This document shows, in pieces, positions 56,263-64,000 of a stretch of DNA of 64,000 nucleotides (position 1 is its first letter; each line of letters starts with the position of its first letter). Source of the stretch: Prochlorococcus sp. AG-347-L17. GTDB lineage: Bacteria; Cyanobacteriota; Cyanobacteriia; PCC-6307; Cyanobiaceae. The stretch is from NCBI GenBank assembly GCA_003278925.1, contig QCCN01000002.1:62001-126000 (forward strand), read 5' to 3'. The position numbers were made by a program, and so were the translations under genes. A model generated the notes under the pieces. It was not told the origin of the DNA. It searched no databases and saw only the letters and a program-made list of their open reading frames with translations.

Positions 56263-57078
56263 TTAAAAAACCTTTGTTTGCATTAATCTCATGAATTTAT
56301 CTTTAAGACTTTTACCTTCTTTTTTTGGATCGATCATTGGTACATCTTTATTTGTAAGTCTTTGAGAAACATTCAAATAACATTTTTTTGCAGGAGATCT
56401 ACCATCTGAAAGTGTTAGTGGCTCTCCTCTATTTGTACTTATTATTACCTGTTCATCCTCTAAAACAATACCTAATAACGGTAAAGAGAGAATCCCTTGT
56501 ACATCTTCGATAGATAACATTTCTTGACTGGCCATCATGTTGGGACGAACTCTATTGATTACAAGTTGGATAGGCTCAATATCTGAAGTATTAAGAATCC
56601 CTATTACTCTATCCGCATCCCGCACAGCGGATAATTCCGGATTAGTAACAACAATAGCTTCTTTACAGGCTGCAAGAGCATTCTTAAAGCCATCTTCTAC
56701 ACCAGCAGGACAATCTACTAAAACAAAATCAAATTTATCACTAAGTAGCTCACTAATTTTTTTCATATCTTCGGGCTTCATCCAATCCAACATCCTTGGA
56801 TCTCCAGCAGGTAGAAGAGCAAGATTAGGTTCCTTTTTATGTCTAACCAATGCTTGATCAAGACGACAATTCTTGTCTAGAACATCTTGAGCTGTATAAA
56901 TAATACGATTTTCTAATCCTAGAAGAAGATCTAAATTTCTTAAGCCAAAATCAGCATCTAATACAGCAGTTGTTGCTCCGCTATTAGCAAGTGCTATGCC
57001 TAGGTTTGCAGTTAAAGTTGTTTTACCAACCCCTCCTTTGCCTGAACAAATTAATATTGTGCGAGTATTCTTCCCCAC
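56263..57078 (-). CDS. minD: Septum site-determining protein MinD
   Basis: 271 residues starting with GTG. The deviant Walker [19 protein letters not shown] is at the N-terminus; [16 protein letters not shown] and the C-terminal amphipathic tail ([17 protein letters not shown]), which binds membrane, are typical. It recruits MinC to block Z-rings away from midcell. It lies between minC and minE. Confidence 0.97.
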   Translation of the reverse strand: MGKNTRTILICSGKGGVGKTTLTANLGIALANSGATTAVLDADFGLRNLDLLLGLENRIIYTAQDVLDKNCRLDQALVRHKKEPNLALLPAGDPRMLDWMKPEDMKKISELLSDKFDFVLVDCPAGVEDGFKNALAACKEAIVVTNPELSAVRDADRVIGILNTSDIEPIQLVINRVRPNMMASQEMLSIEDVQGILSLPLLGIVLEDEQVIISTNRGEPLTLSDGRSPAKKCYLNVSQRLTNKDVPMIDPKKEGKSLKDKFMRLMQTKVF

Positions 57079-57189
57079 GATTTTAAAGATTTTCCAAATA
57101 ATAGAGCCACCAGCAGAAAGTTAAATATTTTAAAAGTTAAGTAATTCTTAAATTTATCTACTTTAAATTAATTTATTGCAAATGATTGA

Positions 57190-57852
57190 TTAATTTTTAC
57201 TTTCGATTATGTGTGGTTTGATAATTATCGTTTGTTTATATATTACTGCAATTTCTGGATAACAATTTTTGGGCTTATCCTTTGGTCCAATAGCTACTAC
57301 ATCTGCAATTCTTAACTGCAAAGGGTTTAGATAAAGTGATGCAATATAGGCATTTTTATTTCCACTTTTCCCTGCGAATGCGATCCCTAGTAATTTGCCC
57401 CAAACGTAAATATTTTTCTTAGCGGAAACTATTGCTCCTGGATTAACGTCTCCAATAATGCATAAGTTTCCATTTGAAGATATTCTTTCACCTGATCGAA
57501 TAGTTCCTTTGTGGAGAATATCCTCTTTGTTTTTTGAATTGAATAATAATAACTTATTTTTAATCTCTTCCTTTTTAATAAAAGATGAATCTATTTTTAA
57601 AGACTTTCCACTTAATATTGTATCTCTATTATTTGAGTAAATGCATAAGGAACAAATGTTTATTTTGTCAAAATGATTTTTTAATTTTGATAATTGATGA
57701 GAACTTATTGACTCATTGACTGAGAAAATTTTTGCTTCTAAAGGTCCTTTGATGGAAGAAAATCTTTTGAAAGTTTCATGGATATTATCTAAATCTGACA
57801 AAGAAAAAATTTCTAAATATTTACTTTTAGTGTTTTTCAAAACTATTTCCAT
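57190..57852 (-). CDS. minC: Septum site-determining protein MinC
   Basis: 220 residues. The C-terminal beta-helix, responsible for MinD binding and polymerisation, is clear: GTIRSGERISSNGNLCIIGD, NPGAIVSAKKNIYVWGKLLG and IADVVAIGPKD. The N-terminal FtsZ-inhibiting half is divergent. It is upstream of minD in the minC-D-E order, with 111 bp between them. The HD-domain gene lies 10 bp upstream. Confidence 0.93.
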   Translation of the reverse strand: MEIVLKNTKSKYLEIFSLSDLDNIHETFKRFSSIKGPLEAKIFSVNESISSHQLSKLKNHFDKINICSLCIYSNNRDTILSGKSLKIDSSFIKKEEIKNKLLLFNSKNKEDILHKGTIRSGERISSNGNLCIIGDVNPGAIVSAKKNIYVWGKLLGIAFAGKSGNKNAYIASLYLNPLQLRIADVVAIGPKDKPKNCYPEIAVIYKQTIIIKPHIIESKN

Positions 57853-57862
57853 TGAATTAAAT

Positions 57863-59119
57863 CTAGAAATTGTTTTTAATTAATGAAATTTCATTGTTAA
57901 TTTCATTTTTGATCATACTTGGATAAATAATAAAAGAGCTTTCTTCAGATATCATTAAAGTTTTTATTAATGTAGAACTATTTTCTAATTCGCTTTGATA
58001 ATTGCCGTCCCATATTTTTGGTGCATTGTTAGATTCAAAACCTTTTAAAGACCTTTCCTTAATCCCACAAAATATTTCTGAATCATAACCATTCTTTTCA
58101 CATAATTTAGTGGCAAATGAAAGTATTTTTAATCTGTTTATCCTACTTAAAAAACTTATGTCTGATGCCTTTAATAAATCTCTATCAATAAACATTTTGC
58201 ATAGTGTAGAAAGTGGCTCAAAAGACTCATCTTTCCATCTAATTAAATGATAATAAAAGGTTACATCATCATTTCTTATGAAATCAACAAAATCAACCTT
58301 TGAAGGTGAAAAAATCAATTTATATAGAGAATTATCTAACCAGATTTTTTTTTCATAATTATTTTTTAGTGTGTGTATTATTTTTTCCAGAATCCATGTT
58401 GATATTTCGTTTATCCTGTGATTGTAGATTGTTCTATACATAAAATTTCTTAGTACAAGGAAATGCTCAATAGCAATAACTCCTTTTGGTTTGATTCCGA
58501 TATTCCCATCAGGTGAAAAGGTAAGAGCTGAAATTATTCTCTCTAAATCTACTAAGCCATAATTAGTACCTGTGTTATAACTATCTCGCAAAAGATAATC
58601 TAGACGATCGCAATCTATCTCACTACTTATCAATGTTTTTATAGGTTTTGAAAATAGTTGTTTTGATTTAAATAATCCACCAATTTTTCTTGGTAATTCG
58701 TTGTCATATTTTTTGAGGATTGAATTTATTGGAGAATAATCTGTAATTAATTTTTCAGACCAATATTCGTGATCATGCTTGAATATTGTTTCACTGGTAT
58801 GGCTTAAAGGGCCATGACCTAAATCATGTAGTAGAGCTGCGCCATAAAGAACAAATTTATTTTCACAAAATGAAGATTTACTTTCAATTAATCTTTTATA
58901 AATTTTTCTAGCTATAGAAAAAACACCAATTGAGTGGGTAAATCTACTTGATTCTGCACCATGAAAAAGTAATGATGCTGCTCCTAGTTGTTTTATTCTT
59001 CTTAGTCTTTGAAAAGCAACTGTATCAATTAATTCCATAATCATTAATTCTTCTGGCTTCTCTGCATCAAATACTATTTCTTTATGAATTGGGTCATGAA
59101 AAATTCTTTTAATACTCAT
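57863..59119 (-). CDS. HD-superfamily phosphohydrolase (dNTPase/SAMHD1-like)
   Basis: 418 residues. The HD motif is AALLHDLGHGPLSHTSE near residue 95; the early FQRLRRIKQLGAASLLFHGA and THSIGVFSIARKI, and SEIDCDRLDYLLRDS follow, as in YdhJ/SAMHD1-type hydrolases. It probably hydrolyses nucleotide triphosphates; the substrate is not known. ATG start. It lies 10 bp upstream of minC and 35 bp downstream of the protease gene on the same strand. Confidence 0.9.
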   Translation of the reverse strand: MSIKRIFHDPIHKEIVFDAEKPEELMIMELIDTVAFQRLRRIKQLGAASLLFHGAESSRFTHSIGVFSIARKIYKRLIESKSSFCENKFVLYGAALLHDLGHGPLSHTSETIFKHDHEYWSEKLITDYSPINSILKKYDNELPRKIGGLFKSKQLFSKPIKTLISSEIDCDRLDYLLRDSYNTGTNYGLVDLERIISALTFSPDGNIGIKPKGVIAIEHFLVLRNFMYRTIYNHRINEISTWILEKIIHTLKNNYEKKIWLDNSLYKLIFSPSKVDFVDFIRNDDVTFYYHLIRWKDESFEPLSTLCKMFIDRDLLKASDISFLSRINRLKILSFATKLCEKNGYDSEIFCGIKERSLKGFESNNAPKIWDGNYQSELENSSTLIKTLMISEESSFIIYPSMIKNEINNEISLIKNNF

Positions 59120-59154
59120 ATTTTTAAGATTTTTTATTTTTAATCTTTACTATT

Positions 59155-60441
59155 TCAAGATTTAATTTCTTCACTGTTTAATTCAATAGTTTGAACTGAA
59201 ACTTCTTCTTTTTCTAGAAGAGACCCCAGAAATAATTCTGCGTTCCTTACCCATTTGTCGTCAGTACTGCCATAATCACTTGCATCCGGCAGATCAAGTA
59301 ATTTGTCAGGAGTCATACCTTGGCCTTGAATATTATTACCTTTGGGGGTTAAGTAACTAGCCACTGTTATAGCAATACCACTATCTTCTCCCAAACTTTT
59401 TAGGGATTGAATTAAACCTTTCCCATAAGTTTGTTCTCCCATAAGAATTGATCTCTCATTATCTTGTAAAGAACCAGCAAGTATTTCACTGGCACTTGCA
59501 GTACCCTTATTTATTAGAGTCACCATAGGTCCATCAAAAGATGTCTCTTTTTGAGAAATAATTGCATCTTTTATTCCATTTCTATCTTTTGTCTCGACTA
59601 CAGGTTTCTCACTCAATAATGAGTCTGCAACAGCTATACCTGAACTTACTAGTCCCCCTGAATTATTTCTAAGATCCAATATTAATCCCTCAACCTCTTT
59701 ATCTTTTAACTCTTTAAGTGCCTCTTCAACTTTTTTGGGTACGCTTTCGCTGAATTGAGTTATCCTTAAATATCCTATTGTGTGAGAATCGTCTCTTAAT
59801 CTTTTTGTTCTAACTGGTCTGAGATCTACTGCTCTCCTCTCTAAATCGACCTCTCTAATTTCTCCTGATTCCGAAGATAATTCAACTAAAACTTTTGTCC
59901 CTGATTCACCTCTTAACTTAGAGGCAGTACTTGCAAGCCCTAATTTTTCTGATGAGATTCCGTCCACTTTCTCTATCAAGTCCCCGCTTACTATTCCAGC
60001 TTCTTCAGCTGGCGAACCCCCAAGAGTAGAGATAACTTTAACTTTATTGTCATCATCTTCACCTAATTGAAGTCCAACACCATTGATTTCACTACCAAAA
60101 TTACTTGATTTCAGTAGTTCATAATCTTTTGGGCGTAAAACTCTTGTATAGGGATCGTCTAGAGGTCTTAACATGTCTTCAATTGCGGAATAAGCCTCTT
60201 CACTTGTTTCAATTTGTTTCTGTAATGTTTTTTGCCTAATTCTTTTCCATTGGATTTCATCAAACTTTTCTGGGTCATAAAAACCTTCGTTTACTAAGGT
60301 CCAAGCATCAAGTACTAATTGCCTGCTATCACTGAGAGCATACACCCTTTCAATCAATAAAAGATTGATAGAAAAAACTATGATCATTGATGCAGTGATC
60401 ACATTTTTGAATGTTAAAAGTTTGTTAAAAGATGAATTCAT
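59155..60441 (-). CDS. ctpA: Carboxyl-terminal processing protease (S41)
   Basis: About 428 residues from the ATG at 60441 (an in-frame TTG lies seven codons upstream). A signal sequence (MIIVFSINLLLIERVYA) targets it to the lumen or periplasm. The PDZ domain (about 95-175, GVGLQLGEDDDNKVKV) is followed by the protease with LILDLRNNSGG, the catalytic Ser in NKGTASASEILAG and Lys in GEQTYGKGLIQS. CtpA-type enzymes trim the D1 C-terminus; this paralog could be that or CtpB. It is divergent from petB, whose upstream region overlaps its 5' side. Confidence 0.9.
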   Translation of the reverse strand: MNSSFNKLLTFKNVITASMIIVFSINLLLIERVYALSDSRQLVLDAWTLVNEGFYDPEKFDEIQWKRIRQKTLQKQIETSEEAYSAIEDMLRPLDDPYTRVLRPKDYELLKSSNFGSEINGVGLQLGEDDDNKVKVISTLGGSPAEEAGIVSGDLIEKVDGISSEKLGLASTASKLRGESGTKVLVELSSESGEIREVDLERRAVDLRPVRTKRLRDDSHTIGYLRITQFSESVPKKVEEALKELKDKEVEGLILDLRNNSGGLVSSGIAVADSLLSEKPVVETKDRNGIKDAIISQKETSFDGPMVTLINKGTASASEILAGSLQDNERSILMGEQTYGKGLIQSLKSLGEDSGIAITVASYLTPKGNNIQGQGMTPDKLLDLPDASDYGSTDDKWVRNAELFLGSLLEKEEVSVQTIELNSEEIKS

Positions 60442-60512
60442 TGGGTTAAGTGTTAACACCAAGTATAAGAATTTTAAGTAAGCTCTTTATATCAAAGCTA
60501 ATTTTTTTTTGG

Positions 60513-61169
60513 ATGGCGAATTCTTCATCTGTTTATGACTGGTTTCAAGAAAGGCTTGAAATCCAAGACATAACTGACGACGTAACTTCCAAGTACGTAC
60601 CCCCTCACGTAAATATTTTTTATTGTTTAGGAGGCATAACTTTAGTATGCTTCCTAATTCAATTTGCAACAGGTTTTGCAATGACTTTTTACTATAAGCC
60701 AACTGTTACACAAGCTTATAGTTCAGTCAGTTATTTAATGACCGATGTAAGTTTTGGATGGTTAATAAGATCTGTGCATAGATGGAGTGCATCAATGATG
60801 GTTTTGATGTTAATTCTTCATGTATTTAGGGTTTATCTTACTGGGGGGTTTAAAAGGCCAAGAGAATTAACTTGGGTTACAGGTGTTGTAATGGCAGTAA
60901 TAACTGTTGCTTTTGGAGTAACTGGATACTCTCTTCCTTGGGATCAGGTAGGTTACTGGGCAGTTAAAATTGTTTCAGGTGTCCCTGCTGCAATACCTGT
61001 AATTGGCGACTTTATGGTTGAATTACTTAGAGGTGGAGAAAGTGTTGGTCAATCCACTTTAACCAGATTTTATAGTCTTCATACTTTTGTATTGCCATGG
61101 TCTTTAGCAGTATTCATGTTGATGCATTTTTTAATGATTCGTAAACAAGGTATTTCAGGCCCTTTATAA
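60513..61169 (+). CDS. petB: Cytochrome b6
   Basis: 218 residues from the ATG at 60513 ([20 protein letters not shown]). The four bis-histidine heme ligands sit in [29 protein letters not shown] and FMLMHFLM; Cys38 in NIFYCLGG is the covalent site of heme ci. With petD it forms the core of the b6f complex. The reading frame opens further upstream, but cytochrome b6 begins here. petD follows 33 bp downstream. Confidence 0.98.
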   Translation: MANSSSVYDWFQERLEIQDITDDVTSKYVPPHVNIFYCLGGITLVCFLIQFATGFAMTFYYKPTVTQAYSSVSYLMTDVSFGWLIRSVHRWSASMMVLMLILHVFRVYLTGGFKRPRELTWVTGVVMAVITVAFGVTGYSLPWDQVGYWAVKIVSGVPAAIPVIGDFMVELLRGGESVGQSTLTRFYSLHTFVLPWSLAVFMLMHFLMIRKQGISGPL

Positions 61170-61202
61170 ACTCTTATACTTAAATAATTATTAGTTCTCC
61201 AT

Positions 61203-61685
61203 ATGTCTACCCTAAAAAAACCAGATCTATCTGATCCAAAATTGAGAGCAAAGTTAGCTAAAGGTATGGGCCATAATTATTATGGTGAACCAGCTTGGCC
61301 AAACGATTTATTATATATTTTCCCGGTAGTTATTTTAGGTACTATTGCCTGCGTAGTTGGATTAGCAGTTTTGGATCCTGCGATGTTGGGAGACAAAGCT
61401 AATCCTTTCGCAACACCACTGGAAATACTTCCTGAATGGTACCTATATCCAGTTTTCCAAATACTTAGGGTTGTTCCGAATAAACTTTTGGGCATTGCAC
61501 TTCAAACATTAATTCCACTTGGATTAATGATCTTACCCTTTATCGAAAACGTGAACAAATTTTCTAATCCATTTAGGAGACCAATAGCTATGTCTGTTTT
61601 CTTATTCGGAACTTTTTTAACAATCTATCTCGGTATTGGAGCATGCTTGCCAATTGATAAATCACTAACCCTAGGATTATTTTAG
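61203..61685 (+). CDS. petD: Cytochrome b6f complex subunit IV
   Basis: 160 residues with three helices. The conserved PEWY lies in [20 protein letters not shown], followed by [18 protein letters not shown]. Start [20 protein letters not shown] is the classical PetD N-terminus. It is co-transcribed with petB (33-bp spacing) and ends just before the convergent invertase gene, the two stops being 2 bp apart. Confidence 0.98.
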
Positions 61686-61687
61686 GT

Positions 61688-63127
61688 TTAAATTTTAAAC
61701 ATATCTAGATCATTATACTCATTTCTTAGGAAATGATTCATTAACAAAAATCCAACAATCGTCCAAGTTTGATACGTTCTTGATTGTTGTCCAACCCAAG
61801 TACCTGTAGGACCATCAAAATATTCTGCCCACTCTTGCTTAGGCAATTGATTAAGTTGACACCAATATGACTCTTCTATTAAAGATTTCATTTCTTCCAT
61901 AAGAATCACATCATCAGAACCATAATTCTTTTGATGCAATAGGACGGCTGCACCAAAAAACCAAAGTAAACTTGGCCAATGCCCACCGTTATGGTAACTC
62001 CAAGGCCAATTTTTTGGATCAGATCCAGTTTTATTTTGCCATTCTTCGACATCCATATGAGGGTGACAAATTCTCATGGGCATTTGAGCCATTAAATGTT
62101 GTCTGTTATGTAAAACTAATCTAAATAAGGCTCTTTGTTCTTCAGGAGGTAGTACTCCGAAGATACATGCTAAAGAATTCCCTAAGCTGTAAAATCGAAA
62201 GTCAGGTCTTCCTGTCCTAATATTTCCTATTAAGTAACCACCTCTGTTTTCTAACCAATCTTGTAGCCATGAGGGAACTACTTGAGGTTGAACGTTAAAT
62301 TCATTGAAGTGTTGATCATCACCATACTGCTCAGTTGGCCTTCTTCTTAAAATTTGCATCGTTTGACTGGTAACCCAATAATGTTTTAAAAGAAAACTTC
62401 CTAAATCCTTAACCCATTGATTTGTAAGAATAAGTCTTTGGTCTAAAAGTCTACTAACATGATCTGCTCTACTTAATTCCATTAAATTTATACAACTTTT
62501 TAAACATCCATGAAGTAAAACTTCAACTTCTAGAGGTGCTCCCCATACATCCATAGGCCTATCAATCATAAATGCGCAATCTGGAACAAAAAGTACTGGA
62601 GTACCTTCAAATGTTGGATGAAGGACTAGATCTAGTAGAAGTTGAATACCTCTTTGAACGCTTTGACTTTTTCCAAAGGCATAATCGCCACTTTTATTGA
62701 CATAATACCAACATAAAATTGGCCACCATAAACTTGCGTCAGCTGAAGTAATCCTCCCTATTGATCTCTGACCATAGTCTCCAATGAGCTTTCCATTTTC
62801 TTCAACGAAACTAGTAGGAAATACTCCACGTGTTTGGTAATTAGCGCTTTGTAACTCAAGACATACACTTAGGAATTTTTTAACAATTTCGTAGCGTTTT
62901 TGGGTAATGAGGTAAATCATTACAGGAACGTTGTCTCTTAAAAATATTTCTCCATAATTTAATTTTTTATTTTTTGTTGGGTGTTCTAATGCAGCAACGC
63001 TGCCCACCAACTCGCCTGATATTTCAACCAAAGTCTTTTCGAAGTGTTTTTTTGCATTTGTTACAATTTTCTCCTCATCGGAACTTGGTCGTACTCTTAA
63101 ATTTTTTTGACTAAATCTTTCTGCCAT
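61688..63127 (-). CDS. Neutral/alkaline invertase-like glycoside hydrolase (GH100)
   Basis: 479 residues, the plant/cyanobacterial GH100 size. Visible conserved parts are YGEIFLRDNVPVMIYLI, LKSCINLMELSRADHVSRLL, MRICHPHMDVEEWQNKTGSDPK and WSYHNGGHWPSLLWFFGAA. It should cleave sucrose to glucose and fructose in the cytoplasm. A glycosylglycerate or other disaccharide substrate is possible. It is a minus-strand gene directly upstream of the rRNA operon leader. Confidence 0.93.
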   Translation of the reverse strand: MAERFSQKNLRVRPSSDEEKIVTNAKKHFEKTLVEISGELVGSVAALEHPTKNKKLNYGEIFLRDNVPVMIYLITQKRYEIVKKFLSVCLELQSANYQTRGVFPTSFVEENGKLIGDYGQRSIGRITSADASLWWPILCWYYVNKSGDYAFGKSQSVQRGIQLLLDLVLHPTFEGTPVLFVPDCAFMIDRPMDVWGAPLEVEVLLHGCLKSCINLMELSRADHVSRLLDQRLILTNQWVKDLGSFLLKHYWVTSQTMQILRRRPTEQYGDDQHFNEFNVQPQVVPSWLQDWLENRGGYLIGNIRTGRPDFRFYSLGNSLACIFGVLPPEEQRALFRLVLHNRQHLMAQMPMRICHPHMDVEEWQNKTGSDPKNWPWSYHNGGHWPSLLWFFGAAVLLHQKNYGSDDVILMEEMKSLIEESYWCQLNQLPKQEWAEYFDGPTGTWVGQQSRTYQTWTIVGFLLMNHFLRNEYNDLDMFKI

Positions 63128-63725
63128 TTCATTTATATCCCTCTATTTAAGCCTAGTTGTTTAAAGAGACTTTGAACAAATAAAAAATTAATAAAAAATT
63201 TTTGTATAAAAGGTTGCAATATTACAGTCGGATGGTTTAGTATTTTCTTCTGGGCAGAAATATACTTTTTGCATTATTCAAACAATTACCTTAAATCTTA
63301 TTTTTGGTAAATGAATGAATTTTTTAGAAATTTGATTTCGATCATTATTTCTAGCCAGCAGAAGGGTTTCCCTTCGAATGAGTTATCCACTTGTTGTTTA
63401 ACTCGGCACCTAGAAAATTTAAAACTTAGGAACTGATGCTTTTATTGCGTCAAAAATAACTAATTTTTTTTAGTTATTTAAAGATGTACATGCAATAAAG
63501 GTGTGAGGTCCCGTCAAGAATATATAAAATTGTCATCAATTGCTAACTTTTGGCTTTGATGTAAACGGATCTGAGATCTTGGAAAGTCACTTTAGAAATA
63601 TTTTTAATGTGCACTCAATGTAATCCTTAAAATATAAGGAGGCTGAAACTAAATACAAATACTGAAGTTGTTATTTGGATAAAGCAATTCAATTTGAGTA
63701 GATTTATCTACAAAAGGATTTGAAC
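63128..63725 (+). other. rRNA operon leader and promoter region, no protein gene
   Basis: The longest gap in the window (598 bp). No reading frame here is convincing. It must carry the promoter of the rRNA operon. I see three stem-loops: GAAGGG-TTT-CCCTTC (63361-63375), GAGTTA/TAACTC (63380-63404), and a 10-bp AAATAACTAA/TTAGTTATTT with a T6 loop (63454-63479). I cannot place the promoter hexamers or a boxA with confidence. Confidence 0.7.
63361..63479 (+). other. Cluster of three stem-loops in the rRNA leader region
   Basis: Three hairpins lie within about 120 bp: a perfect 6-bp GC-containing stem with a 3-nt loop, a 6-bp stem with a 13-nt loop, and an A/T-only 10-bp stem. They may be part of the leader transcript, or a small RNA ending at the last hairpin. 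The last stem has no downstream T-run outside its loop, so it is not a convincing terminator. Function unknown. Confidence 0.3.

Positions 63726-64000
<275 letters not shown>

Noticed and set aside
61686..61700. GTTTAAA-T-TTTAAAC palindrome after petD
   Set aside because: A/T-dominated, overlaps the invertase stop, and has no T-run that would make it a terminator.

Overview
The window is a stretch of a low-GC (about one third G+C), densely packed picocyanobacterial chromosome, almost certainly a high-light-adapted Prochlorococcus. The evidence is the strong AT bias, the full set of oxygenic-photosynthesis genes (psbB, psbT, psbK, psbM, psbEFLJ, petB/petD, ndhC-K-J, chlD, ycf48, rubA), a single degenerate phycoerythrin beta subunit with a CpeS-type lyase instead of a phycobilisome operon, intergenic gaps that are mostly under 150 bp, and a cyanobacterial 16S rRNA gene beginning at the right edge. 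I cannot tell HLI from HLII from this sequence alone.

Layout. 1-3036: two small hypothetical genes, murJ (lipid II flippase family) and sfsA. 3037-8830: ammonium transporter amt1 behind a well-placed NtcA box and followed by a strong terminator, then ispH, a DoxX-family membrane protein, purH and a serine esterase. 8827-12690: DUF3155 protein, a divergent intergenic region with a possible structured RNA, a Hik2-like histidine kinase, cobS, tgt and psbK. 12716-23164: an oxidoreductase, a CBS-domain membrane protein, tRNA-Met(CAU), pyrE, ygfZ, a TM0106-family nuclease, a phosphohexomutase, an RdgB/HAM1 pyrophosphatase, a carotenoid oxygenase, hisB and fabI. 23270-31591: thioredoxin-like protein, DegT-family aminotransferase, photolyase, NUDIX hydrolase, folK, chlD, and an MlaD/MlaF-type lipid-transport pair. 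31721-37137: YvcK/CofD-like protein, ndhC-K-J, and the PSII-assembly/cytochrome b559 block rubA-ycf48-psbE-psbF-psbL-psbJ. 37181-46845: mtnP, a SelD fusion, a CCA-adding-type enzyme, a UvrD/PcrA helicase, the remnant phycoerythrin locus (cpeB, cpeS, one small ORF), a DedA/VTT membrane protein and a secreted hypothetical protein. 46918-51544: tRNA-Phe with a partial direct duplicate of its 3' end, an FGGY kinase, metK, rpsA and nrdR. 51644-55867: psbT-psbB, a ferredoxin, psbM, prmC, a Sua5/YrdC protein, a 55-residue membrane protein and tRNA-Thr(UGU). 55935-63127: minE-minD-minC, an HD hydrolase, a carboxyl-terminal protease, petB-petD and a GH100 neutral invertase. 63128-63725: the longest gene-free stretch, the leader of the rRNA operon; 16S rRNA runs off the end.

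Functionally the window joins photosystem II structural genes and their assembly factors, the cytochrome b6f core, the NDH-1 module, nitrogen acquisition, nucleotide and cofactor synthesis (purH, pyrE, hisB, folK, cobS, chlD, ispH, fabI, metK), tRNA processing, and cell-division site selection. No insertion sequence, prophage, integrase or CRISPR array is visible. Several convergent gene pairs overlap at their 3' ends. The least ordinary items are the reduced phycoerythrin locus, the tRNA-Phe partial duplication, the possible structured RNA at 9287-9364, an inverted repeat just upstream of psbE, and the SelD fusion. I found no clearly new multi-gene system; the strongest novelty candidates are small and non-coding.
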